Source: VYFG01 sp965204165
GTDB taxonomy: Bacteria; Pseudomonadota; Gammaproteobacteria; Arenicellales; Poriferihabitantaceae
Length of the DNA stretch: 64,000 nucleotides
Assembly (NCBI GenBank): GCA_965204165.1
Contig: OZ241969.1
Location: 1,488,001 to 1,552,000 of the forward strand
Direction: 5' to 3'
Shown here: positions 24,298 to 32,443 of the stretch, one piece after another
How the letters are laid out: each line of letters opens with the position of its first letter
Position numbering within the stretch: position 1 is the stretch's first letter
The notes under the pieces: model-generated
What the model was told of the DNA's origin: nothing
The model's input: the letters and a program-made list of their open reading frames with translations, nothing else
The model's database searches: none
Made by a program: the position numbers and the translations under genes

Positions 24298-25164
24298 ATG
24301 GCAAGCACAGCGAATAACCACTACTACGTACCACATGGCGCCTACTGGCCCCTGGTGGGATCCATCGCACTGGCCACCACCACGTGCGGACTGGCCATCC
24401 ACCTGAACTATCACTCCATCGGCCTGCCCATCATGTACACCGGCATTGGGATCCTGATCGTGATGATGTTCGGTTGGTTCGGAACCGTGGTCAAGGAAAG
24501 CGAGGGCGGTGTCTACGGCCGCTGGGAGGACAAGTCCTTCCGCCTCGGCATGGCGTGGTTCATCTTTTCCGAGGTGATGTTCTTCGGCGCGTTCTTCGGG
24601 GCCCTGTACTACGCCCGGATCCTGTCGGTTCCGTGGCTGCTGGGCGACGGCGCCGGGGTCAATACCCATCAGTGGCTCTGGAGCGCCTACACGGAAGTCT
24701 GGCCCACCAACGGACCCCTGGACATGGGCGAGAGCGACTTCCACATGGGCTGGTGGCCGCTGCCGTTCATCAACACCGTCATTCTCCTGACTTCGGGTGT
24801 CACCGTCACCATCGCGCACCACGCCATCATCAAGAACAACCGCCCGCGGTTCATCCTGGGACTGCTGGCCACCGTGATTCTCGGCTTCCTCTTCGTCTAC
24901 CTGCAGGCGGTGGAATACCAGCATGCCTATCACGAGGGCATGAAGCTGTCCAGCGGCATCTACGGCTCCACCTTTTTCATGCTCACCGGGTTCCACGGAT
25001 TCCACGTGACCATGGGGGCGATCATCCTCCTGGTGGTGCTGGTCCGGGGTATCCGGGGGCATTTCACCCCCACCCGCCATTTTGCCTTCGAGGCGGCCGC
25101 GTGGTACTGGCACTTCGTTGACGTGGTCTGGCTGGGCCTGTTCATCTTCGTCTATATCCTGTAG
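24298..25164 (+). CDS. coxC: Cytochrome c oxidase subunit III CoxC
   Basis: 288 residues, seven membrane spans. Subunit III stabilises the catalytic core and the proton uptake path. Family motifs are YYVPHGAYWPLVGSIALA at the N-terminus, FRLGMAWFIFSEVMFFGAFFGALYYAR, HHAIIKNNR, and the C-terminal HFAFEAAAWYWHFVDVVWLGLF segment (given in parts: HFAFEAAAWYWHF, VDVVWLGLFIFVYIL). It follows ctaG by 48 bp and is followed by a terminator-like pair of hairpins. Confidence 0.97.
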   Translation: MASTANNHYYVPHGAYWPLVGSIALATTTCGLAIHLNYHSIGLPIMYTGIGILIVMMFGWFGTVVKESEGGVYGRWEDKSFRLGMAWFIFSEVMFFGAFFGALYYARILSVPWLLGDGAGVNTHQWLWSAYTEVWPTNGPLDMGESDFHMGWWPLPFINTVILLTSGVTVTIAHHAIIKNNRPRFILGLLATVILGFLFVYLQAVEYQHAYHEGMKLSSGIYGSTFFMLTGFHGFHVTMGAIILLVVLVRGIRGHFTPTRHFAFEAAAWYWHFVDVVWLGLFIFVYIL

Positions 25165-25217
25165 ACGGACGGCCACGGAGGAGGGCGGAACCGCCTGCGC
25201 GGACAGGACCCGCGGAC

Positions 25218-25265
25218 GGGACGCCATGAAGGCGTCCCCGCAGCCCCGCCGTTGGCCGGCGGGGC
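25218..25265. terminator. Two tandem hairpins after coxC
   Basis: First stem GGGACGCC / GGCGTCCC (25218-25225 with 25231-25238, five-base loop); second stem GCCCCGCCG / CGGCGGGGC (25243-25251 with 25257-25265, five-base loop), followed by CGTTTCCCCC. It lies between coxC and the convergent DUF2909 gene and could stop transcription from both sides. The T-run is short, so termination may be inefficient. Confidence 0.5.
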
Positions 25266-25274
25266 CGTTTCCCC

Positions 25275-25487
25275 CTATTGACCGAAGGCGTGGGGCTCCA
25301 GCACGCCGAACCTGGATCCAAGGAAAATGAGCAGCATGACGAACAGCGACAGGCCCACTCGAACCGCCAGGGACTTCACCACCTTGGCGGAATTCTCCGG
25401 GCTCTTGATGAGAAAATAGAGCGCGGTGAACAGGCTGATGACGATGAAGATCAGCAGGATGACGATGATCAGTTTGGCAAGCAGCAT
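25275..25487 (-). CDS. DUF2909 twin-transmembrane small protein
   Basis: 70 residues with two hydrophobic spans: LAKLIIVILLIFIVISLFTAL split by name from ALYFLIKSPE, and VGLSLFVMLLIFLGSRFGVL. A short basic linker (NSAKVVKSLAVR) joins them. This is the DUF2909 pattern, commonly found in cytochrome oxidase loci. It is on the strand opposite to the cox genes, between coxC and surf1, and its start is 78 bp from the surf1 start, so the two share a divergent promoter region. Function unknown. Confidence 0.75.
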   Translation of the reverse strand: MLLAKLIIVILLIFIVISLFTALYFLIKSPENSAKVVKSLAVRVGLSLFVMLLIFLGSRFGVLEPHAFGQ

Positions 25488-25565
25488 GTTGCGGGCGGGG
25501 CAGCGGGGTTGTTGTCATCACGCCGGCGCCGCAATCGTGCGGTTGGCCGGACGGGTCTGGAGGCC

Positions 25566-26270
25566 ATGATTATATCCGCCCGGCGGCTTGTCGCGCTGAC
25601 GCTTTATGTCATCGCCCTGACCATACTCCTTCTTCTGGGTACGTGGCAGATCCTGCGCGGCCAGGAGAAGGCGCAGATCGAATCCAGAATGGCCGCCGGC
25701 GGGAAGCCCCTGGAGATCTCGGCCAGGCCCCCGGACTGGGCCGAACTCGATTACCGCCGGGCGGACCTGTCCGGAAGCTGGATTCCGGACAGGGAATTCC
25801 TGCTGGAGAACCGGGTCTACCAGGGCATGCCCGGCTTCGAGGTGCTGACCCCGTTCGAACTCGCCGGGGACGGCGCCGTGCTGCTTGTCAACCGCGGATG
25901 GATCGGTGCCGGAGAGGACCGGGGGAGCATCGACGCGGATCCGCCCGGGGGCGGTCCCGGCGGCGTGCTGTACCGGCCCGAGCCGGGATTCACCCTGGGC
26001 GAGACGGTCTCCGGCGAGACGCGCTGGCCGCAGAAAATCCTCTACCTGGACATCGGGGCATTGTCGGAGCGCCTGGGACGCGGGGTCGAGCCCGCTGTCC
26101 TGGTTCTCGATCCCGCGCACCCCCTTGCCCATCCCAGGCTCTGGCGGCCCACCGCCATGCCGGCCTCGCGCCACTACGGCTACGCCGTGCAGTGGTGGGG
26201 CCTTGCCCTGGCGCTGCTGGTCCTGGGCCTGATCTGGCGCCGCAAACCGAAAACCCGGAACCCGTCATGA
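25566..26270 (+). CDS. SURF1 family oxidase assembly protein
   Basis: 234 residues with a membrane span at each end (VALTLYVIALTILLLLGTWQ, and WWGLALALLVLGLIWRR), the SURF1 topology. The body shows YRRADLSGSWIPDREFLLENRVYQG (in parts: YRRADLSGSW, EFLLENRVYQGMPGFEV), LLVNRGWI and ASRHYGYAVQWWGLA, all typical. SURF1 binds haem A during assembly of subunit I. Start at 25566 gives the usual length; its stop overlaps the next start by ATGA. Confidence 0.9.
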   Translation: MIISARRLVALTLYVIALTILLLLGTWQILRGQEKAQIESRMAAGGKPLEISARPPDWAELDYRRADLSGSWIPDREFLLENRVYQGMPGFEVLTPFELAGDGAVLLVNRGWIGAGEDRGSIDADPPGGGPGGVLYRPEPGFTLGETVSGETRWPQKILYLDIGALSERLGRGVEPAVLVLDPAHPLAHPRLWRPTAMPASRHYGYAVQWWGLALALLVLGLIWRRKPKTRNPS

Positions 26271-26875
26271 ATCGAGACAAATCCCCCGCGCCGTCCCTGA
26301 GCCGGCTCAAGCTGGTCGCGGTCTTCGTCATGTTTTTCGGGCCGCTGATCTTCGCGCTGGTCTGGTACTACGGCATGGGGGCCGCCTTTGCGCCGAGGAG
26401 CGGAACGAACCACGCACCACTGGTGGCGCCCCCGGTGGTGCTGGAGGCGTTCACCAACCCGAGGCCGGACGGCAGCCTGGTCGGGCTCGACGACCTCCAG
26501 GGGCACTGGACCGTGGTGCACCGGCTTGACGGGAACTGCGCCGAAGCCTGCCGGACATCACTCTACAATACCCGGCAGACGAGGCTGGCCCTCGGCAGGA
26601 ACACCGAGAGAGTCCGCCGGATTCTGCTCGGCACAGATGCCGGGATGATGGGGGAGGCGGCCCTGGAACACCCCGACATGGACCTTGTCCTTCGCGGGAC
26701 CGGCGGGTTGGGTGATCAGCTCGCGCCGGTGGCGGCGGACAACGGCGCCGGGCCGGACGATGCCCTGCTGGTGGATCCCCTGGGCAACGTCATGATGCTG
26801 ATCCCGGCTTCCCTGGACCCCTCGGATCTGCTCAAGGACCTGAAGAAGCTGATGAAACTGTCCAAGGTGGGGTAG
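26267..26875 (+). CDS. Sco-like thioredoxin-fold protein of the cox operon
   Basis: 202 residues. An N-terminal membrane span (LVAVFVMFFGPLIFALVWYY) anchors a periplasmic domain. The part from DLQGHWTVVHRLDGNCAEAC resembles the Sco1/SenC start, with a C-x3-C pair (CAEAC), and the C-terminal DALLVDPLGNVMMLIP resembles the Sco strand ending. The histidine that completes the Sco copper site is not visible where expected (PDDALLVDP). It may therefore act as a thiol-disulfide or assembly factor rather than a copper chaperone. Overlaps surf1 by 4 bp. Confidence 0.65.
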   Translation: MNRDKSPAPSLSRLKLVAVFVMFFGPLIFALVWYYGMGAAFAPRSGTNHAPLVAPPVVLEAFTNPRPDGSLVGLDDLQGHWTVVHRLDGNCAEACRTSLYNTRQTRLALGRNTERVRRILLGTDAGMMGEAALEHPDMDLVLRGTGGLGDQLAPVAADNGAGPDDALLVDPLGNVMMLIPASLDPSDLLKDLKKLMKLSKVG

Positions 26876-26929
26876 GGGAGGCCCGCCCACCGGAGTCCGG
26901 CTCGCTGAACCGCCAACGATCGAACCGTG

Positions 26930-27196
26930 ATGACCGCAGATAACGTGCTGACACTCTATGCCAGGGATGGCTGCGGGTACTGTTACAGGGTACTGCGTGC
27001 GATCGAGCATCTCGGACTGGACGTGGAGGTGCGCAACATCTGGCAGAGCGAGGAGGCCGCCCGGGAACTGCTGCAGGCCAGCGGCCGGCTTACGGTTCCC
27101 GTGCTCAGGATCCGTGATGCCGGCGGAGACATCCGCTGGCTGCCGGAGTCGGCCGACATCATCCGCTATCTCGAGGCCCGCGCCGCCGGGGACTGA
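26930..27196 (+). CDS. Glutaredoxin-like protein
   Basis: 88 residues. Thioredoxin-fold glutaredoxin with the redox motif CGYC near residue 15 (YARDGCGYCYRVLRA), the cis-proline segment LTVPVLRI and the C-terminal ESADIIRYLEARA. A GTG immediately before the ATG is an alternative start. It lies 54 bp after the Sco-like gene and may be read through with the oxidase genes, which would fit a role in reducing assembly-factor thiols, but this is inference. It converges on the RND pump gene. Confidence 0.8.
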   Translation: MTADNVLTLYARDGCGYCYRVLRAIEHLGLDVEVRNIWQSEEAARELLQASGRLTVPVLRIRDAGGDIRWLPESADIIRYLEARAAGD

Positions 27197-27223
27197 CGCT
27201 GCCGCCCGATCCCGGCGCCCGGG

Positions 27224-30200
27224 TCAGGCGTGCCGGGGCGCGGTGCCGGCCAGCCGTCCCGCGGCGGTTTCATAGATCACCAGCAGCGCGGGGACCAGGA
27301 ACAGCACCAGGAGGGTCGCGAAGGCAAGTCCAAAGGCGATACTGGTCGCCATGGGGATCAGGAACCTGGCCTGGAGGGAGGTCTCGAACAGCAGCGGCGT
27401 CAGCCCGCCGATGGTGGTCAGGGAGGTCAGGACCACCGCCCGCAGCCGCTGGCAGGCCGCCTCCACTACGGCTTCCGCGGGCGCGATGCCCCGGGATTTC
27501 AGTGCCCGGTAGAACACCACCAGGATGATGGAATCGTTCACCACGATTCCGGCAAGTCCGAAGAGGCCGAACAGGGACAGGATGGTCAGGTCGAGCCCCA
27601 TCAGGACATGGCCCCAGACCGCCCCGACCAGCCCGAAGGGAATGATGAACATGACGATGAGCGGCCAGGCATAGGAGCTGAATACCCAGGACAGGACCAG
27701 GTAGATCAGGCCAAGGGCCGGGATGAGGCTGAACCGCATGTCCCCCAGGGTCTCCCGCTGGTCCGCCTGCCGGCCCTCGAACGAGAATCCGACGCCGCTT
27801 TCGCTGGCCAGCGCCGGCAGCACGGACTCTTCCAGTTTCGCGCGGATCTCGTTGGCGTTGGCCACGACCGGGTCCACGCTGCCCTTGACCGTGACCGAGA
27901 GCTGGCCGCCGGAGTGGCGGATGGATTCGTATCCGCGCTCCAGGCGGATGGTGACCAGGTTGCCGATGGGCTCGGTGCCGCCTCCGGGCAGGACGATGTC
28001 CAGTTCCTCCAGGCTTGCCAGGGAGTACCGCTCCGTCTCCGGGAGGGAGATCCGCACTTCCATTTCATCGAAGCCATCGGACAACTCCTGCACCTTGATG
28101 CCGTCATAGGCGGTGCGCAGCTGGGCGGAAATGCTTTCCACGCTGAGCCCCAGCCCCTGGGCGGTGGGGGTCAGTTCCAGCACCATCTGTTCCCGGCCGT
28201 AGGGGGCATCGTCGGTGACGCCGAACACGCCGGGAATCTGCCGTATGATCCCGGCCAGCCGCACCGCCACGTCCTTTACCTGGTGGATGTCGCTGCCTAC
28301 GATCCGGATGTCCAGGTCGCTCCCGGGCGGACCGGCCCTGGGTTCCATGATGCTCATGGTTTCCAGGCCCGGCACCGGGGGAAGCCGCTCCCGCCAGGCC
28401 CTGACGATGTCCCGGTTGCGGACGGACCGCCGGTCCGGATCCGTCAGTTCCACGCCCAGGCTGCCGAGGTGGTCCGCCTGGTCCCGGGGGCGGCCCCGGT
28501 CCGGCGTGTCCCCTTCCTGGGCCCCCTGGCGGAGCAGCACCAGCTTGACGAATGGCTCTCCGAGATCCTCCTCGGCCGCGTACAGCGCCTGTTCGACCTG
28601 GAGGAGATAGTCCTCCACCACGTGGGCCGGGGTCCCGGAGACGAAACTCACGTTTGCGTAGAGCCTGTCCGCTTCCGCAGTGGGAAAGAACTGGAATGCC
28701 ACCCGCCCCGAGCTGAGCCAGCCCACGGTGATGACCAGCATCGCGATTGCCGTGGCCAGGGTGGTCCATGAATGGCCCACGGCAACCTTCACCGTGGGAC
28801 GGAACAGCCGCTCCCGGAAAAACCGGAATCCGTTGTCCAGTCCGCGGCGGACCCGGCCTGTCCGGTCGGGGTTTGTCCGCCGGAAGGAATGGGTGAGGTG
28901 GCCCGGCAGGATCAGGAAGCACTCCACCAGGGAGGCGACGATGATGCAGACCACGACGATGGGGATGGCGCTCAGGATGGCGCCCATGATGCCGCCGATC
29001 AGGATCAGCGGGAGGAACGAGGCGATGGTGGTCAGGGAGGAGGCGAATACCGGGCCCAGCATCCTTCTGGCCGCCCTTTCCGACGCACTGTCGTGTTCGC
29101 CGCCCTGGTACTGGCTCATCGCTTCCTCACCCACCACGATGGCGTCGTCGACGATGATGCCGAGGGCCATGATCATGCCGAACAGGCTCACCATGTTGAT
29201 GGACCCGCCGATTGCGTACAGGACCCCCAGGGCCGCCATGAACGACACCGGGATGCCCACGGCGATCCAGAACGCCACCCGCCCGCGGAGGAACAGGAAC
29301 AGGACCAGGAGCACCAGGGCCAGGCCGCCGACGCCGTTTTTCACCAGCAGGTTGATCCGCTCCTGGAGCAGTTCCCACTGCTGGCTGTACGGCACCAGTT
29401 CCACGCCCGGCGGCAGCAGCGGCCGGGTGTCCTCCACCCAGGCGCCGAGAATCCGGGCCGCTTCCAGGCTGTCGCTGTTCTCGTTCCGGTTCAGGCTGAA
29501 CTCCACCGCGGGCCTGCCGCGGAAACTGAGGGTCTCCTGGCTGTCCAGGGGCTTGCGCCGGATTTCGGCGATGTCCCCGAGCAGGACCAGGCGCCCCTCG
29601 TTGCTGGCGACGATGGGAATGGCCTCGAATTCCAGGCCGGACTGGCGCCGTTCACGGAACCGCAGCTGGCGGGAGGTTTCGCCGCGGCCGATGATGCCCA
29701 CCGGAACGTCCCGGGACCAGGCGGAAATCCGGCGGGCGACATCGTCCAGCGACAGGCCGAGCTCGCGCAGCCGGCGGGAGGGAATCTCGATGGCGATCTG
29801 CTCCTTCGGCAGGCCGCGCACGAAGATCTTGGCGATGCCCCGGTCCAGCAGTTCCTGCTCCATGCGGTTCACCAGTGGGCGCAGCTGCTCCAGGTCAAGA
29901 TCCCCGGTGATCAGGACCTTGCCCACGTTCTCGTAGCGCACCACCTTCTGGATCACGGGCTCGTCCGCCTCCAGGGGCAGGTTCTGCACCTGGTCGACAC
30001 GCTGCTTGACCTGGTCCACGGACAGGCCCATGTCGGTGCCCTCCTCGAACTCCAGGGAGATCACGGACATGCCCTCGGAGGAAGTCGAGGTCATCTGCCG
30101 GACGAAGTCCACATCCCGGAGCTCCTGTTCCAGGGGCGTGGTGATCAGCTCTTCCACGTCCTCCGCGCTGGCGCCGCTCCATGCCACCCTGACGGTGGCG

Positions 30201-30373
30201 TAATCGACGTTGAAGCTGGGGAAGAACTGGGTGTTGAGTTCCCGGATGGACCACACTCCGGCCAGCAGCATCATCACCATGAGCAGGTTTGCCGCCACCG
30301 GGTGGTTTGCGAACAGGGTGATGAAACCCGTGCCCGGAGCCCTGCCGCCGGTTCCGGGTGCCGGATCAGTCAT
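27224..30373 (-). CDS. RND efflux transporter, inner-membrane permease
   Basis: 1049 residues, the normal length for an AcrB-type pump with twelve spans and two large periplasmic loops. The N-terminal FITLFANHPVAANLLMVMMLLAG, the VRVAWSGASAEDVEELITTPLE segment (in parts: WSGASAEDVEELI, TTPLEQELRDVD), TM4 GMIMALGIIVDDAIVVGEEA with the paired aspartates for proton transfer, and the late GLAGIVVNDSIILVV are all visible. It belongs to the broad group near uncharacterised AcrB-like pumps rather than the metal pumps. Substrate is unknown. It overlaps the adaptor gene by 8 bp; no outer-membrane TolC-like gene follows, so a shared channel is likely. Confidence 0.92.
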   Translation of the reverse strand: MTDPAPGTGGRAPGTGFITLFANHPVAANLLMVMMLLAGVWSIRELNTQFFPSFNVDYATVRVAWSGASAEDVEELITTPLEQELRDVDFVRQMTSTSSEGMSVISLEFEEGTDMGLSVDQVKQRVDQVQNLPLEADEPVIQKVVRYENVGKVLITGDLDLEQLRPLVNRMEQELLDRGIAKIFVRGLPKEQIAIEIPSRRLRELGLSLDDVARRISAWSRDVPVGIIGRGETSRQLRFRERRQSGLEFEAIPIVASNEGRLVLLGDIAEIRRKPLDSQETLSFRGRPAVEFSLNRNENSDSLEAARILGAWVEDTRPLLPPGVELVPYSQQWELLQERINLLVKNGVGGLALVLLVLFLFLRGRVAFWIAVGIPVSFMAALGVLYAIGGSINMVSLFGMIMALGIIVDDAIVVGEEAMSQYQGGEHDSASERAARRMLGPVFASSLTTIASFLPLILIGGIMGAILSAIPIVVVCIIVASLVECFLILPGHLTHSFRRTNPDRTGRVRRGLDNGFRFFRERLFRPTVKVAVGHSWTTLATAIAMLVITVGWLSSGRVAFQFFPTAEADRLYANVSFVSGTPAHVVEDYLLQVEQALYAAEEDLGEPFVKLVLLRQGAQEGDTPDRGRPRDQADHLGSLGVELTDPDRRSVRNRDIVRAWRERLPPVPGLETMSIMEPRAGPPGSDLDIRIVGSDIHQVKDVAVRLAGIIRQIPGVFGVTDDAPYGREQMVLELTPTAQGLGLSVESISAQLRTAYDGIKVQELSDGFDEMEVRISLPETERYSLASLEELDIVLPGGGTEPIGNLVTIRLERGYESIRHSGGQLSVTVKGSVDPVVANANEIRAKLEESVLPALASESGVGFSFEGRQADQRETLGDMRFSLIPALGLIYLVLSWVFSSYAWPLIVMFIIPFGLVGAVWGHVLMGLDLTILSLFGLFGLAGIVVNDSIILVVFYRALKSRGIAPAEAVVEAACQRLRAVVLTSLTTIGGLTPLLFETSLQARFLIPMATSIAFGLAFATLLVLFLVPALLVIYETAAGRLAGTAPRHA

Positions 30374-31607
30374 CCACGGCGCCCGTTTCCACCGCCAGGC
30401 CGTTGATGGCCTGCGGCAGCCTCGAGATCATCAGCAGGTCTCCCTCCCCGAAGGCGGAGCCATCCAGCAGCAGCTGTTGCCTGCCGTCGGCGTCTCTCCG
30501 GAGCCCCAGCCTGGTGACGGTCAGGGATTCCAGCCGGCCCTCGACGATCCGGTACACGCGGTCGTCGCCGTAGAGGGCATCCGGCGGGACCACCACCACC
30601 CCGTCCAGGGAAGGCAGCTTCAGCGCCAGCTCCACGGTGCTGCCGAGGGCGGGGAGCGTTCTGCGGCCGGCGTGGAAGAAGGCGTCCACGCCGCCCTTTC
30701 CCTGGGTCACGGCGGCGGCGAGGCGGTCCAGCATAAGCTCGGTCTCTACCCGGTCGTTCTCCAGGGTTGCCACGATCTCCCGGCCCCGGTTGATGGACTC
30801 CCTGAGCAGCGGCACGTAGCGCCGGGGCACCTGGGCTCGCACCTCGAGGCTGAGGTGGTCATACATCCGCACCAGGGGGGTGCCCGGCGTGACCCGGACA
30901 CCCGGGGATACCAGGACTTCGATCACCCTGCCGCTGTAGGGTGCCCGGATACTGGTGCGGGCATAGTCGTGTTCCGCCCGGCTGAGGGCCGCCTCGGCGT
31001 TGTCCAGGCGGGCCTTCCAGAGCTTCCTGCGCGTGCTGTGATCGTCAATGCTGCGGCGTCTCTGGGTGATCGCGAGCAGCAGTTGCTGCTCCTGGCGCTG
31101 CATGTCCTCCAGGGCGGCTTCGGTGCCGGCGCTGGTACGGGCCAGGGCCCTGGCCCTGGCCACCGCCTTTTGCATCAGCGCCAGCATCTCCTGCTCCCGT
31201 TCCAGGGCCTCCTGGTCTGCCGCGTAGGTTCGTCGGTCGCTCTCGATCTGGGCCTGGATTTCCGCGACGCTGGCCTTGCGCTGGAGGATCTCCAGGGCCG
31301 CGTCGGCGTCATCCAGGCGGACCACGATATCGCCCGCGGGCACGGAGTTCCCCTCGCGCACGGTGACCTCCACCACGTCCGCGGCAATGCCGGCGCTGAG
31401 CACGCTGTTGTCGGGGGCCTCGATGCGGCCGAACAGCGTCAGTTCCGGCGCCAGGGACTGGCGCTGCACGGTCATCGCGGCGACCACGGGAGGCCGCAGA
31501 CGCGACTGGATGGGATCCGGCTCCACCTTGGTGGCGTGGAAATGCCGGAAAAGACCCACCCCGGCTCCGATCACCAGTATAGGCAGCAGGAATTTGATCA
31601 GCCGCAT
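30366..31607 (-). CDS. HlyD/RND periplasmic adaptor (membrane fusion protein)
   Basis: 413 residues. An N-terminal anchor (LIKFLLPILVIGAGVGLF) is followed by the lipoyl-like half (GRIEAPDNSVLSAGIAADVV), a long helical hairpin of about residues 105-210 rich in E, Q and R (ALEREQEMLALMQKAVARA), the second lipoyl half (TSIRAPYSGRVIEVLVSPG) and beta-barrel domains. It links the pump to an outer-membrane channel. First gene of a two-gene operon with the RND permease. A palindrome covers the predicted promoter. Confidence 0.9.
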   Translation of the reverse strand: MRLIKFLLPILVIGAGVGLFRHFHATKVEPDPIQSRLRPPVVAAMTVQRQSLAPELTLFGRIEAPDNSVLSAGIAADVVEVTVREGNSVPAGDIVVRLDDADAALEILQRKASVAEIQAQIESDRRTYAADQEALEREQEMLALMQKAVARARALARTSAGTEAALEDMQRQEQQLLLAITQRRRSIDDHSTRRKLWKARLDNAEAALSRAEHDYARTSIRAPYSGRVIEVLVSPGVRVTPGTPLVRMYDHLSLEVRAQVPRRYVPLLRESINRGREIVATLENDRVETELMLDRLAAAVTQGKGGVDAFFHAGRRTLPALGSTVELALKLPSLDGVVVVPPDALYGDDRVYRIVEGRLESLTVTRLGLRRDADGRQQLLLDGSAFGEGDLLMISRLPQAINGLAVETGAVDD

Positions 31608-31632
31608 GGGGAACGATCTGGCTTCATGGACA

Positions 31633-31655
31633 GGGACTTTCTATTATAAAGTCCC
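31633..31655 (-). promoter_or_regulatory. Perfect palindrome centred on the efflux operon -10
   Basis: GGGACTTT (31633-31640), 7 bases, AAAGTCCC (31648-31655). Read on the minus strand the centre contains a perfect TATAAT (31648-31643), about 36 bp upstream of the adaptor start at 31607. This is the geometry of a repressor operator over the promoter. No regulator gene is adjacent. It could instead form an RNA hairpin, but the missing T-run and the position argue against a terminator. Confidence 0.5.
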
Positions 31656-31790
31656 GAGGGCGCCTGCCCGGCACCTGAAGGAGAGATTTTCGACATTTGC
31701 AGTAATTTACACCAGAAGCCTTCCGCCGCTGCCCACTTCCAATCGGGTCCGGGCGGCCGCATCTTGGTGGGACCCTTACCCTAGTTCGCC

Positions 31791-32411
31791 ATGCAGTCTG
31801 AAACCGTTGAGCGCTATCTCGAAAGCCACGCCGGTGCATCCCGCGTGCAGCTGGTGGGCCCCCTGGCGTCCCCGCAGACGGCGCTGGCCGAACCGGTCAT
31901 CTTCATCGACGGGGGCACTGGCCTGCGCGTGGCGGGCGAGGGGGTCGCGGTGGGGGACGGCGATTCCTTCGATGGGCACCTGGACCATCGGCTGGACCCC
32001 GACAAGGAGTTCTCCGATCTCGCCTTCGCCCTCGGGTGCCTCGGCCAGCGGTTCCGCGAAATCGAACTCGTCGGGTTTCTCGGCGGCCGGCGGGACCATG
32101 AGCTTCTCGGTTTCGGCGAGGTGTTTCATTTCCTCGACCGCAGGGGCACCCCCGCCCGCGTCCGCTTCGATCGCGAGGTCGAGGCGTTCAGTGCCGGCCG
32201 CTGGCGGTTCGAAGCCCGCGGCACGTTCAGCCTGGCGCTGTTCGCGCCGTGCCGCGTGACCCTGGGGGGGGATTGCCGCTATCCCATCGCGCCGGACACC
32301 CGGGTGACTCCCATGAGTTCCCTCGGGCTCAGCAACGTGGGTCACGGCTACGTCGAACTCGAGGCCGACGGGCCGGTGTTCATCTTCCACAACGTGCCGG
32401 AGGCCACTTGA
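31791..32411 (+). CDS. Thiamine pyrophosphokinase-like protein
   Basis: 206 residues. The N-terminal half follows the thiamine pyrophosphokinase catalytic domain: FIDGGTGL (aspartate at 40), AVGDGDSFDG (aspartates 56 and 58), DKEFSDLAFAL (D76) and VGFLGGRRDHELLGFGEV. The C-terminal half has SLGLSNVGHGYVELEADGPV, like the thiamine-binding domain. The KTD of known enzymes is replaced by K-E-F-S-D, and the usual DFDS reads DGDS. It may be a true ThiN or a relative acting on another hydroxymethyl substrate. It is the first gene of a plus-strand set with aroE and a 5'-nucleotidase. Confidence 0.62.
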   Translation: MQSETVERYLESHAGASRVQLVGPLASPQTALAEPVIFIDGGTGLRVAGEGVAVGDGDSFDGHLDHRLDPDKEFSDLAFALGCLGQRFREIELVGFLGGRRDHELLGFGEVFHFLDRRGTPARVRFDREVEAFSAGRWRFEARGTFSLALFAPCRVTLGGDCRYPIAPDTRVTPMSSLGLSNVGHGYVELEADGPVFIFHNVPEAT

Positions 32412-32443
32412 ATTTTGGCAGCCACGATGAGACAACCCACCCC

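Noticed and set aside
21625..25521. Two long minus-strand frames (636 and 619 residues)
   Set aside because: Antisense to coxB, coxA, ctaG and coxC; histidine- and glutamate-rich shadow composition.
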